Part shown: piece after piece, positions 1 to 7,610 of the stretch | Numbering within the stretch: position 1 is the first letter of the stretch | How the letters are laid out: each line of letters starts with the position of its first letter | From: Lachnospiraceae bacterium | GTDB taxonomy: Bacteria > Bacillota > Clostridia > Lachnospirales > Lachnospiraceae | Length of the DNA stretch: 62,877 bases | Direction of reading: 5' to 3' | Assembly (NCBI GenBank): GCA_017543445.1 | Contig: JAFYGB010000012.1 | Coordinates: forward strand, 1-62,877 | Translations under genes and position numbers: made by a program | Notes under the pieces: model-generated | What the model saw: only the letters and a program-made list of their open reading frames with translations | Told to the model about the DNA's origin: nothing | Databases searched by the model: none

Positions 1-2
1 AG

Positions 3-1076
3 ATGATCAAATGGATATTGCTGGCGGCGTTGCTGCTGGTTCTGATATTGCTGGTGGTTTGGTTTTTCATCAGTTCTGGGAAGATCCGGACCTATACCGA
101 GGAGAACAGCATCTCGGAGAAATTCGTGATGGACGTCAATGGGGCGCCGAACGGTTTCTTCATCAACAGCGTGGATCAGGCGAACCCGGTGCTCCTGCTG
201 GTGTCCAGCGGGCCGGGAACCGACGACTACGTATTCACCGATAAGTACGAAGATATGCGGCTGGAGGAGGATTTCACGGTCGTGTACTGGGACTACCGGT
301 GGATGGGCATTGCCTACAGCGGCGACGCGGATGTGGACAGCATCACGCTCGAGAACCTGTTGGCGGACACGAAGTTTGTGACGGATTACCTGAAGGAGCG
401 CTTCGGTAAGGAGAAGATCTACATCATGGGCTTCTCCGGAGGTTCACATATTGCGCTTCGGGCGGCGCAGCAGCATCCGGAGGACTATTACGCCTACATC
501 GGCATGGCGCAGGTCGTGACGGACTCTGAGGACCGCGACACGCGCATGTATGATTTTATGAAAGCGACCTTTGAAGAGAAAGGCGCGAAGGGTTCTCTGA
601 AGACTTTGGACCAAGCGGTGGAGCACCTGGAGAACGGTAAGGTCCGCTGCAAAAACTGGTACGATTTCGTGGTTCTGGTGCATGACGCCGGCGGCGGAAC
701 GATCCAGGATAAAACTGAGTTTTCCGGCATCGTCTGGCCCATCATTACCTGCAGTTGCTACACGGTTTCGGAGAAGATCAACTATATACGCGGCATGAAG
801 ATGTATCGCACAACGCCGTTGAACAGCGAGCTGAAGGGTTTCGACTATCGGGAGAGTTTGCAGGAGCTTAAGGTCCCGGCCTATTTCATCAGCGGCGAGA
901 AGGATTATAATTGCCCGTGGGAGTTGGTAGAAGAGTATTGTGAAATGCTGAACGCGCCGGATAAGGGCTTCCTCAAGGTGCCGGATGCGGCGCACAGCCC
1001 GTTGTGGGAAAACCCGCAGGTGACCTGCGAGTTTTTGCGGAAGGTAAAGGAGAAATGCGGGGGTTCGGGAACGTGA
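3..1076 (+). CDS. Membrane-anchored alpha/beta hydrolase
   Basis: Alpha/beta-hydrolase fold protein of 357 aa, probably anchored outside the membrane by one N-terminal segment (residues about 4-24). Residues 68-76 carry SSGPGTDDY, which resembles the oxyanion-hole motif of prolyl iminopeptidase-like hydrolases. GFSGG at 143-147 supplies the nucleophile Ser145, and His331 in AAHSP is the likely catalytic His. The substrate is unknown; an aminopeptidase or esterase is possible. The ATG lies 3 bases from the window edge, so its ribosome site is not visible and an upstream start cannot be excluded. The TetR gene follows after 46 bases on the same strand and may regulate it. Confidence 0.8.
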   Translation: MIKWILLAALLLVLILLVVWFFISSGKIRTYTEENSISEKFVMDVNGAPNGFFINSVDQANPVLLLVSSGPGTDDYVFTDKYEDMRLEEDFTVVYWDYRWMGIAYSGDADVDSITLENLLADTKFVTDYLKERFGKEKIYIMGFSGGSHIALRAAQQHPEDYYAYIGMAQVVTDSEDRDTRMYDFMKATFEEKGAKGSLKTLDQAVEHLENGKVRCKNWYDFVVLVHDAGGGTIQDKTEFSGIVWPIITCSCYTVSEKINYIRGMKMYRTTPLNSELKGFDYRESLQELKVPAYFISGEKDYNCPWELVEEYCEMLNAPDKGFLKVPDAAHSPLWENPQVTCEFLRKVKEKCGGSGT

Positions 1077-1122
1077 AGCCCGGACTTGGAGCCCAAGATA
1101 GGAGACGAAGAGGAGCAGTCAT

Positions 1123-1704
1123 ATGAGCGATACATATCATCACGGAAACCTGCGGCAGGCGCTGATCGAGGCCGGCATCCGTATCATCAACGAGCAGGGC
1201 GAGGAGGCGCTGTCGCTGCGAAAGGTCGCGGCGGCTTGCGAGGTATCGCATGCGGCGCCGTACGCGCATTTTAAGGATAAAGAGGAGCTGCTGGCGGCCA
1301 TGAAGAGCAGCGTGACGGAACAGTTTACAGCGCAGCTTCTTCAGGCGGTTGAGGGAGCGGCCGGCGCTTCGGCGGCCGGCGCCGAGCAGAAGATCCTGGC
1401 CATGGGCCGGGCATATATCTCGTTCTTTAGCCACAACCCGGATTATTTCACCTTCCTGTTCGGGAAGCAGAAACTCGTGGCACACCTGCGCATGGACGAA
1501 GATCACGAAGAAGACTACCCGCCGTTTAAACTGCTGAAGACAGTGTTCCGGCAGTATCTGAAGGAGAGCGGCTCGGCGCTTTCGCCCGCGGAGCAGGAGG
1601 TCGGTTTGATCAAGATCTGGTCTTCCGTCCACGGCATGGCGGCCCTCGCTTGCATGGCCGGCGTCGAAACCACCATCGACCGGGAGCAGATCGAACTAAG
1701 CTGA
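1123..1704 (+). CDS. TetR/AcrR family transcriptional regulator
   Basis: A 193-aa one-component regulator. The N-terminal helix-turn-helix spans about residues 10-55, with ALSLRKVAAACEVSHAAPYA and the FKDKEELL segment typical of TetR. The C-terminal ligand domain resembles the WHG-type TetR_C family, with a conserved WSSVHGMA-like segment near residue 165. It follows the hydrolase closely and probably senses a small molecule related to that enzyme or the downstream exporter; the ligand is unknown. A GGAG-containing sequence precedes the ATG at 1123. No terminator is visible before the next promoter at 1729. Confidence 0.85.
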   Translation: MSDTYHHGNLRQALIEAGIRIINEQGEEALSLRKVAAACEVSHAAPYAHFKDKEELLAAMKSSVTEQFTAQLLQAVEGAAGASAAGAEQKILAMGRAYISFFSHNPDYFTFLFGKQKLVAHLRMDEDHEEDYPPFKLLKTVFRQYLKESGSALSPAEQEVGLIKIWSSVHGMAALACMAGVETTIDREQIELS

Positions 1705-1728
1705 GTGGATAATATTTTTGAATAGGTG

Positions 1729-1773
1729 TTGACAAGCATACGGCAAGTGTATATAATGGGTATATACACTTGC
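1729..1773 (+). promoter_or_regulatory. Sigma-A promoter overlapped by a perfect 13-bp inverted repeat (GntR operator)
   Basis: TTGACA at 1729-1734 and TATAAT at 1752-1757 are separated by 17 bases, a full consensus promoter. GCAAGTGTATATA at 1743-1755 is exactly reverse-complemented at 1761-1773, with a 5-base centre, so the palindrome covers the -10 box. The GntR gene begins 72 bases downstream of the palindrome. Repression by steric block by that protein is inferred. Confidence 0.85.
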
Positions 1774-1844
1774 TTTTCTGTTGAGGGGACATGCGCATAT
1801 TTCCCCCTCACTTGTGCACAAGAAAAAAACAAGAGGAATTCCAT

Positions 1845-2234
1845 ATGGACATTATTATCAGTAACACCTCGGGTGTGCCGATCTACGAGCAGATCGAGGA
1901 GCAGATCAAAAGCCAGATCATGACGGGTGAGCTTAGCGCGGGGGACGCCCTGCCTTCCATGCGTGTGCTGGCGAAAGAACTCCGCATCAGCGTGATCACG
2001 ACGAAGCGGGCTTACGAGGATCTCGAACGCGATGGTTTCATTGAGTCCGTGGTCGGTAAGGGAAGCTTCGTGAAAGGCGTGAACGCCGAGATCCTGCGGG
2101 AGAATACCCTCTACGCGATCGAAGAACTGCTGGATAAGGCGGCAGATCGCGCTGTGATGGGGAAGGTCTCCCTCGAAGAAATGCAGGAGATGCTAAGGCT
2201 CATTTACGAGGAAAAGGAAACCACTGCGAAATAG
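1845..2234 (+). CDS. GntR family regulator, YtrA subfamily
   Basis: A 129-aa regulator with an N-terminal winged helix (about residues 10-75): PIYEQIEEQIKSQI, then SMRVLAKELRIS and TTKRAYEDLERDGFI, the signature of the short YtrA-type GntR proteins. The C-terminal tail is only about 50 aa, too short for a FadR or UTRA ligand domain. The ATG at 1845 follows AAGAGGA with good spacing; an in-frame start at 1791 lacks a better site and would sit just downstream of the operator. In known YtrA systems the repressor controls the adjacent ABC transporter, and that arrangement (2265-4712) is present here. Confidence 0.9.
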   Translation: MDIIISNTSGVPIYEQIEEQIKSQIMTGELSAGDALPSMRVLAKELRISVITTKRAYEDLERDGFIESVVGKGSFVKGVNAEILRENTLYAIEELLDKAADRAVMGKVSLEEMQEMLRLIYEEKETTAK

Positions 2235-2264
2235 TCTCTCAAGACAGAGACATAGGAGTGATCT

Positions 2265-3131
2265 ATGGAAGAGATTAAGAATGTGATCGAGCTTGAAAAA
2301 GTCACGAAGGATTACGGCGATTTTAAGCTGGACAGTGTATCATTTTCCGTGCCGGAGGGATCCGTGTGCGGATTTATCGGGCAGAACGGGGCCGGTAAGA
2401 CGACCACGATCAACCTGATTCTGGATGTGATCAAACGCGATGCCGGAGAGATCCGCGTGTTCGGTGAGACCATCGATAAAAACAGCGCGGCCTTACGGGA
2501 GGACATCGGCGTGGTATTCGACGAGATGGGCTTCCACGAATTCATGACCGCAAAAGACATCAACTTCATGATGAAGCATATCTATAAGAACTGGGATTCA
2601 GAGATGTTCTTCAACTATCTGAAAGAGTTTTCCCTGCCGTCGAAGAAGAAGTGCGGTTCGTTCTCCCGCGGCATGCGCATGAAACTGCAGATCGCCGTGG
2701 CGCTTTCGCACCATGCGAAACTGCTCATCATGGATGAGCCGACCAGCGGCCTGGACCCCATCGTCCGCAACGAGATGATCAACATTTTCCGCGATTATGT
2801 GGTCGAAGAGGATCACACGATCCTGCTGTCGTCGCATATCACGGGCGACCTGGAGAAACTCGCGGATGAGGTCGTTTTCATCGACAAAGGACGGATCGTC
2901 CTCGCGGGCAATAAAGACGAGCTTCTGGAGAAACACGGCATCCTGAAGTGCAAAAAGGAAGACCTGGCGCAGGTCAGCACGTCGCTCATCGTGAGCACGG
3001 AAATGAGCAGCTTCGGCGCGGAGGCTCTGGTCAATGACCGCCGCGCGGCAGCGAAACTGTACCCCGATATGGTGATCGAACCGGCCGCCTTAGAGCAGAT
3101 CATGATCTATTATGTGAACCGAAGGGGGTGA
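2265..3131 (+). CDS. ABC transporter ATP-binding protein
   Basis: ATPase subunit of an ABC-2 type exporter, 288 aa. Walker A GQNGAGKTT lies near residue 40, the signature is the degenerate SFSRGMRMKL near residue 132, and Walker B is LLIMDEPTSGLDP near 155. A switch His follows (LSSHITGDLEKLADEV). The C-terminal 70 aa form the variable extension of the YtrB/CcmA-like group. It starts 30 bases after the GntR gene and 4 bases before the permease gene, so 1845-4712 reads as one operon. The exported substrate cannot be told from sequence; peptide antibiotics or lipids are typical for YtrA-controlled exporters. Confidence 0.92.
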   Translation: MEEIKNVIELEKVTKDYGDFKLDSVSFSVPEGSVCGFIGQNGAGKTTTINLILDVIKRDAGEIRVFGETIDKNSAALREDIGVVFDEMGFHEFMTAKDINFMMKHIYKNWDSEMFFNYLKEFSLPSKKKCGSFSRGMRMKLQIAVALSHHAKLLIMDEPTSGLDPIVRNEMINIFRDYVVEEDHTILLSSHITGDLEKLADEVVFIDKGRIVLAGNKDELLEKHGILKCKKEDLAQVSTSLIVSTEMSSFGAEALVNDRRAAAKLYPDMVIEPAALEQIMIYYVNRRG

Positions 3132-3135
3132 GCCC

Positions 3136-3930
3136 ATGAAAGGATTGATCATAAAAGACCTCATGTGTCTGAAGAAGCAGCTCGTGCTGTTCGCCTTCTT
3201 GGTCGCGGGCGTGCTGGCGGTCTCGATCATGTATGTGCTCAGCGCGCGCTTCGGAAACATAGCCCTCGCTGCAGAGAAGATGATCGCGGATAACCAACTG
3301 CCCGGCCCGGACGTTCAAAAACTCGGCAGCCTCGCGCTTGTATTATTCATGCTCCTTCCGATCGCGATGGTCGGCGACATGGCCAATGTATTCGATGCCG
3401 ACGGGAAGGCCGGTTTCGCCCGCGTTGCAGGCACGCTTCCGGTCCCGCTTCGGAAACGCGTGCTGTCCCGCTATCTCACGATCTTTGCGCTTTTTGGCAT
3501 AGGCGTGGTGGTGGATATCGTCATCGCCGCCGTGCTCGCGGCATTGACCGACATGATCACGTTCGCGGATTTCTTCGGGATCATCCTGTCGGCCGCGTCG
3601 ATCCAAAGCATCTACAGCGCCCTGGCGATCATGTTCTGCATACTCTTGGGGAAAAACCATCTGGATCTTGCGAGATTTCTGGCGATCCTGACCCTGTTTG
3701 CCGGTGTCATCCTCGCAAACCTCGGTAAGATCATCGCGGTCGTGAAGAAAATCGCTGCGTCTTCGTCGGCTTATAACCCGGAGGCAAGCGGAGATATTTC
3801 CTTCCTCTGGGATATTCGGGATTTCCTGATCGAGAAATGGTACATTCTGTTGATCCTCGCGGCAGCAGTCTGTGTGAGCTCGTATTTTCTGTCCTGCATC
3901 GCGGCAGAGACGAAGAGAGGGGTGATCTGA
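3136..3930 (+). CDS. ABC-2 type permease subunit 1
   Basis: A 264-aa integral membrane protein with about six hydrophobic segments: two near 15-35 and 68-88, then clusters at 113-140, 148-175, 185-205 and 238-258. It fits the ABC2_membrane_2-like permeases paired with YtrB-type ATPases. The start ATG at 3136 follows GGGGGTGAG. The stop overlaps the next ATG (TGATG at 3928-3932), indicating translational coupling with the second permease. Confidence 0.8.
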   Translation: MKGLIIKDLMCLKKQLVLFAFLVAGVLAVSIMYVLSARFGNIALAAEKMIADNQLPGPDVQKLGSLALVLFMLLPIAMVGDMANVFDADGKAGFARVAGTLPVPLRKRVLSRYLTIFALFGIGVVVDIVIAAVLAALTDMITFADFFGIILSAASIQSIYSALAIMFCILLGKNHLDLARFLAILTLFAGVILANLGKIIAVVKKIAASSSAYNPEASGDISFLWDIRDFLIEKWYILLILAAAVCVSSYFLSCIAAETKRGVI

Positions 3931-4712
3931 TGATTGGTTTATTATACAAAGATTTCGTCATGATCCGTGGGAAGAAGATGGCCTGGATCCTGGGCATTGT
4001 GACGCTTGCTTTTATCGTGCTGCGAGTGATTTTCTCAGGATCGAGGGCGCCTTCGGACATGATCGTCTATGATGATAACGGGAATGTGGTCAATGCCCTC
4101 GATATATTTTTTGTCACCGCTGTAATATCGCTTATGATCATATGTGTCGGAACCGTGATCAATGCTTCAGTCATGCGGATCTGCAGCGCGGATGAGAAAA
4201 ACAAGACGCGTGCCTATTTGTTTTCCGGCCCGTTGACGCGGAGAGGTTATGTCGCTTCGAAGTACCTGTTTGTCTTAGGTTTAACCCTCTCTTTGCTGGC
4301 ATTATCAGGCTTTTGGGCATTCTTCTGCAAAACCTTCATGACGACGAACAGTACGAATGACGGCTTCATGAAGATCATTAACTCATTTGCCGTTCCGTTC
4401 TATTGTTTCGCGCTCGTGATCGCGGCCCTCGAACTTCCCGTGTTCCTGTTACTGGGGCGTGATAAGGCGATGTTAGTGAAGATCGGCCTCATTATGCTGA
4501 TCGGCATGTTCGTCATCGCGTACCTGCTCTTCGGGGACCTGGATGTTTTTGAGAAAATCGATTTTGATCGTATCACTCGTTGGATCGCGGAGCATGTGCA
4601 TCTGCTGAAGCGGATGAACATCATTGCCCCGATCGTGGGACTTATTGCCATGGGAATATCCTTTGGGATCACCGCGCTGCTGTACGGGAGGAAGGAGAGA
4701 GATTTTACGTGA
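3930..4712 (+). CDS. ABC-2 type permease subunit 2
   Basis: A 260-aa membrane protein with about six hydrophobic segments, beginning MIGLLYKDFVMIRG like the first permease (MKGLIIKDLMCLKK), so the two are probably paralogous halves of a heterodimeric channel. The start is set at 3930 because that ATG overlaps the upstream stop and a GAGAGGGG site precedes it; an in-frame extension to 3837 would overlap the upstream gene by 94 bases. It ends 25 bases before the promoter of the toxin-antitoxin operon with no evident terminator. Confidence 0.82.
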   Translation: MIGLLYKDFVMIRGKKMAWILGIVTLAFIVLRVIFSGSRAPSDMIVYDDNGNVVNALDIFFVTAVISLMIICVGTVINASVMRICSADEKNKTRAYLFSGPLTRRGYVASKYLFVLGLTLSLLALSGFWAFFCKTFMTTNSTNDGFMKIINSFAVPFYCFALVIAALELPVFLLLGRDKAMLVKIGLIMLIGMFVIAYLLFGDLDVFEKIDFDRITRWIAEHVHLLKRMNIIAPIVGLIAMGISFGITALLYGRKERDFT

Positions 4713-4737
4713 GAAGGCCCGTTCAGGACGAGAGGTC

Positions 4738-4777
4738 TTGACAAGGGCGAAAACGTACGCTATAATGTACGTGGAGG
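4738..4777 (+). promoter_or_regulatory. Toxin-antitoxin promoter with operator palindrome and RBS
   Basis: TTGACA at 4738-4743 and TATAAT at 4761-4766 have a 17-base spacer. ACGTAC at 4753-4758 and GTACGT at 4767-4772 form an inverted repeat flanking the -10 box. GGAGG at 4773-4777 directly follows, 7 bases before the ATG, so the leader is very short. This layout fits autorepression by the antitoxin or the complex. Confidence 0.8.
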
Positions 4778-4784
4778 TGATGGT

Positions 4785-5036
4785 ATGAGCACTACGACAT
4801 CGATAACTGCTTTGCGTAAGAATCTTTATTCTTTGATCGACAGCGCTGTTCGTTTCAATGAACCGATCAATGTTGTGACCAAAAGCGGTAATGCGGTTAT
4901 TATCAGCGAAGAAGAATATAAGAGCTTGATGGAGACCGTACACCTTCTGTCCATTCCGGGCATGAAAGAAAAACTGCTTAAGGGGAAGGCTACGCCGGTC
5001 GAAGACTGCGTGGCAGAAGACGAGGTAAAGTGGTGA
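4785..5036 (+). CDS. Type II antitoxin, Phd/YefM family
   Basis: An 83-aa antitoxin. The N-terminal half (residues 1-55) has the YefM/Phd fold signature: SITALRKNLYSLIDSAVR, then VTKSGNAVIISEEEYKSLMET. The acidic C-terminus (VEDCVAEDEVKW) is the part that normally wraps the toxin. It overlaps the YoeB gene by a few bases, the standard antitoxin-first order. It should bind the palindrome in its own promoter. Confidence 0.92.
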   Translation: MSTTTSITALRKNLYSLIDSAVRFNEPINVVTKSGNAVIISEEEYKSLMETVHLLSIPGMKEKLLKGKATPVEDCVAEDEVKW

Positions 5037-5296
5037 GTTACGAAGTGAAGTTCACGAAACCGGCGATCAAGGATGTAGCTAAACTGAAGACCGCCGGCCT
5101 CTCGGAGAAGGCACGTAATCTGATCGATCTTATGAAGAATAATCCGTATCAGAATCCACCGCCTTACGAGAAACTGGTCGGAGATCTGAAAGGACTCTAC
5201 TCCCGACGAATCAATCATCAGCACAGGCTGGTGTACGAAGTGTTAGACGATATTAAGGTCGTAAAGATCTTAAGTATGTGGTCACACTATGAGTAA
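5033..5296 (+). CDS. yoeB: YoeB/Txe family mRNA interferase toxin
   Basis: Ribosome-dependent mRNA endonuclease of the RelE superfamily, 87 aa. The family core is present: YEKLVGDLKGLYSRRINHQH, then RLVYEV, and the C-terminal SHYE holding the His-Tyr pair used in catalysis in E. coli YoeB. Glu in YEKL and Arg in SRRI match the other known catalytic residues, so it looks active. Two adjacent GTG codons (5030, 5033) could start it; 5033 is preferred because GAGG at 5022-5025 is better spaced and it gives the usual GTGA overlap with the antitoxin stop. Confidence 0.92.
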   Translation: MSYEVKFTKPAIKDVAKLKTAGLSEKARNLIDLMKNNPYQNPPPYEKLVGDLKGLYSRRINHQHRLVYEVLDDIKVVKILSMWSHYE

Positions 5297-5301
5297 ATAT
5301 G

Positions 5302-5345
5302 GAACAGTAAGTGAACCGGGTCAGGCGCACTTACTGTTCTATTAT
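5302..5345 (+). terminator. Hairpin after the toxin-antitoxin operon
   Basis: GAACAGTAAGTG at 5302-5313 pairs exactly with CACTTACTGTTC at 5328-5339 (12-bp stem, 14-base loop), followed by TATTATTTT. The T-run is interrupted, so termination efficiency is uncertain. Confidence 0.65.
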
Positions 5346-5394
5346 TTTACATATTGTCATGTTAAGTGCTGTCAGGCAGTGCTCCGGCGCTTTC

Positions 5395-5423
5395 TTTTCA
5401 TTTTCGGGTAAATATGATATAAT
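5395..5423 (+). promoter_or_regulatory. Promoter of the SGNH esterase gene
   Basis: TTTTCA at 5395-5400 (4 of 6 matches to -35), a 17-base spacer, and TATAAT at 5418-5423 preceded by TGA (extended -10). The start codon is 61 bases downstream of the -10. Confidence 0.65.
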
Positions 5424-5483
5424 ACCTTCGTTCGGGCGCGGGATGGGAACCGCACCTATTGTAGAGAAAATGGAGGAAACAAC

Positions 5484-6980
5484 ATGAGAAAAGGAAAATG
5501 GAGGCAGGGGCTCCTATGCGGAACATTGGCCGCGATGATGGCTCTCGGCGCGTGTGCGAAGGAAGACGACGGTAAGGCGACGGCGGCGCCCACAAGCGCC
5601 GTGGAAACGACAGCATCCACGGAAACGACACCAGAACAGACGACGGCGCCGGAAACATCGGCGGCAGTTACGACCGAAGCGCCTACGGAAGCGCCCACAG
5701 CGGCACCGACGACGGCGCCCACGGCAGCACCGACGACAGCAGCGCCTACAACAGCAGAAGAGAAAACAACGGAGGCAGAAATGGATTTTTATGAGAAAAT
5801 GATCGCCGACTCTTTTATTCAGACCGGCAACACCGCACGCATGAAGAAGGTCATGGAGAAGGCGGAAAACGGTGAGGACGTCACCATCGCCTACATCGGC
5901 GGCTCCATCACAGAGGGAGCGCTCGCGACCAGTCAACCGAAGACGTACGCGCGTCTTTCCTACCAGTATTTCGCTGACACCTTCGGCACCGGTGAGAACG
6001 TGCATTTCCTGAACGCCGGCTTTTCCGGCACCCCGTCGACGCTCGGCATTATCCGCTATGACCGTGATATGCTGATGAGCGGCTACACGACGCCGGTCAC
6101 CTATCCGGACATCATTTTCATCGAGTTCGCGGTCAATGACGGCGACGACCCGACCTTCGGCGAGTGCTACGAGAGCATGATCCGCCAGGCGCTGAACGCC
6201 CCGAACGAGCCCGTGGTGGTCCTTCTGTTCGCGGTGTTCGAGTCCGAATTCAACCTGCAGGATCGCCTGATGCCGCTGGGTAAGCATTACGACCTGCCCA
6301 TGATCAGCATCAAGAACGCCGTGATCCCGCAGATCCACGCGGGTAACATCACCAACCGCGAGTTTTTCGCGCGTGACGGCTACCATCCCATGGACTACGG
6401 CCATCAGATCATGAGCGACTGCATCACCTACTATTTCGACCGCGTTGCGGAGGCAGAGACGGACGCTTCCTACACCATGCCCCAGGATACTGTCATCGGA
6501 AATTCGTTCGAGAACATGACGATGATCGATACGACGATCAACGATCCTGCGATCGTGATCAACCCCGGTTCCTTCACGCAGAAGGATAAGACGAGCGGTG
6601 TGTTCCAGTTCGACAACAAGCGTGAAAAACTCGGCGACAACTGGATGCATGCGAAGGACGGCGGCAGCGAGTCCTTTACCATGACATTAAACTGTAAGAG
6701 CCTGATCATGGCGTATAAGCGCAGCAGCGCGAAGGACCTGGCGGGAGCTGTGGAGGTCCTGGTGGACGGCGAGCCCGTGAAGCCGCTCATTTCCCCTGCT
6801 TTCAACCAAAAGGCCAATGTAGCTCGCGTGGAGAGCTACAGCGCAGGTGGCTGGAACAACCCGTGGCTGGCGATCATCCTCGATGAAGAGACCACAGCCG
6901 ACCACACCATCGAAGTAAAGATGGCAGAAGGCGATGAAGAAAAAGAATTCACCATCTTCGCATTTGGATATACGAAATAA
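5484..6980 (+). CDS. SGNH/GDSL esterase lipoprotein
   Basis: Predicted lipoprotein (signal with ALGAC lipobox, Cys near residue 22) followed by a Thr/Ala/Pro-rich linker to about residue 95 and an SGNH-hydrolase domain. The catalytic blocks are visible: YIGGSITEG (Ser), NAGFSG (Gly), FAVNDGDD (Asn) and RDGYHPMDYGH (Asp-His). The C-terminal 150 aa form an extra beta-rich domain. Rumen relatives act as acetyl-xylan or other carbohydrate esterases, which would match the GH10 xylanase at 11857, but the substrate is inferred. GGAGG precedes the ATG. It is transcribed alone, with its own promoter and terminator. Confidence 0.85.
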   Translation: MRKGKWRQGLLCGTLAAMMALGACAKEDDGKATAAPTSAVETTASTETTPEQTTAPETSAAVTTEAPTEAPTAAPTTAPTAAPTTAAPTTAEEKTTEAEMDFYEKMIADSFIQTGNTARMKKVMEKAENGEDVTIAYIGGSITEGALATSQPKTYARLSYQYFADTFGTGENVHFLNAGFSGTPSTLGIIRYDRDMLMSGYTTPVTYPDIIFIEFAVNDGDDPTFGECYESMIRQALNAPNEPVVVLLFAVFESEFNLQDRLMPLGKHYDLPMISIKNAVIPQIHAGNITNREFFARDGYHPMDYGHQIMSDCITYYFDRVAEAETDASYTMPQDTVIGNSFENMTMIDTTINDPAIVINPGSFTQKDKTSGVFQFDNKREKLGDNWMHAKDGGSESFTMTLNCKSLIMAYKRSSAKDLAGAVEVLVDGEPVKPLISPAFNQKANVARVESYSAGGWNNPWLAIILDEETTADHTIEVKMAEGDEEKEFTIFAFGYTK

Positions 6981-6983
6981 TTG

Positions 6984-7023
6984 AAAATCTGTGGTAGAAA
7001 TGTTTTCTACCACAGATTTTTTT
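6984..7023 (+). terminator. Rho-independent terminator
   Basis: AAAATCTGTGGTAGAAA at 6984-7000 pairs over 17 bp with 7004-7020 (3-base loop), ending in a run of seven T. Strong and possibly bidirectional. Confidence 0.93.
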
Positions 7024-7034
7024 GCTTCCATCTA

Positions 7035-7063
7035 TTGACATGACCTTTTTTATCTGCTATATT
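7035..7063 (+). promoter_or_regulatory. Promoter of the small secreted protein gene
   Basis: TTGACA at 7035-7040, 17-base spacer, TATATT at 7058-7063, with TGC just upstream of the -10 (extended -10). Confidence 0.78.
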
Positions 7064-7133
7064 ACAATTGACTAGTCAGAAAGAATAAGTGAACGTAAAT
7101 ATTCATAAAATACTATTTAGGAGGGTTATGCAA

Positions 7134-7547
7134 ATGAAAAAAATGATTTCTGTATTTGTTGCAATGGCGTTTATGGTATGGCAGACAACCTCGGTCGGAG
7201 CCTATGGTGATCACGACGGGGGCTCTATGGGATCACCATCCATAGATTTCAGTTTAGATAATTCGATTAGTGCTGATCAGAAGACAGCATCTGCTTCAAC
7301 ATGGACATCGGTTCCCACCGGGACAAATACGTATGTTTCGGCGTATTTCCTCTGGGAAAACTGGGATACGTCCACTTTGGAGTCGACTTATTTGGCGGCC
7401 GGACATGATGGTGCCGTGACAGTTAGTCCGCCTGCTTTGCGAGCCGTGACCGGTGAATACTATTGTGTATCTTCTTATCACTCTATCACGTATTATGGAG
7501 GCAATGGAGGTACATATATGAATACCCTCTACACAAGCGTTCCGTAG
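7134..7547 (+). CDS. Small secreted protein of unknown function
   Basis: A 137-aa protein with a clear signal peptide (MKKMISVFVAMAFMVW... cleavage near VGA-YG). The mature part is rich in Ser, Thr, Tyr and Gly and has only one Cys. No family was recognised. AGGAGGG at 7119-7125 is 8 bases before the ATG at 7134 but only 2 bases before the in-frame ATG at 7128, so 7134 is chosen. Base composition is AT-richer than the preceding genes. It may be co-transcribed with the solute-binding lipoprotein 35 bases downstream. A stretch that includes its last codons recurs at about 10322 as part of a duplication. Confidence 0.7.
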   Translation: MKKMISVFVAMAFMVWQTTSVGAYGDHDGGSMGSPSIDFSLDNSISADQKTASASTWTSVPTGTNTYVSAYFLWENWDTSTLESTYLAAGHDGAVTVSPPALRAVTGEYYCVSSYHSITYYGGNGGTYMNTLYTSVP

Positions 7548-7610
7548 GTTTTGGCTATGGAATTTTTTGGGGAGAAGTGTAGATGAAAAGAAGACATATC
7601 ATACTGAATG
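7540..7610 (+). repeat. Upstream boundary of the tandem duplication, copy 1
   Basis: The stretch from GTTCCGTAGG (about 7540) through the ribosome site and start of the solute-binding gene is repeated almost exactly from about 10322. The repeat includes the last three codons of the small secreted protein gene, which marks the duplication breakpoint. Confidence 0.75.

Noticed and set aside
5514-6650. Long minus-strand ORF opposite the SGNH esterase (378 aa)
   Set aside because: It is antisense to a gene with clear catalytic motifs; the product is Arg/Cys-rich from the Thr linker and has no ribosome site.
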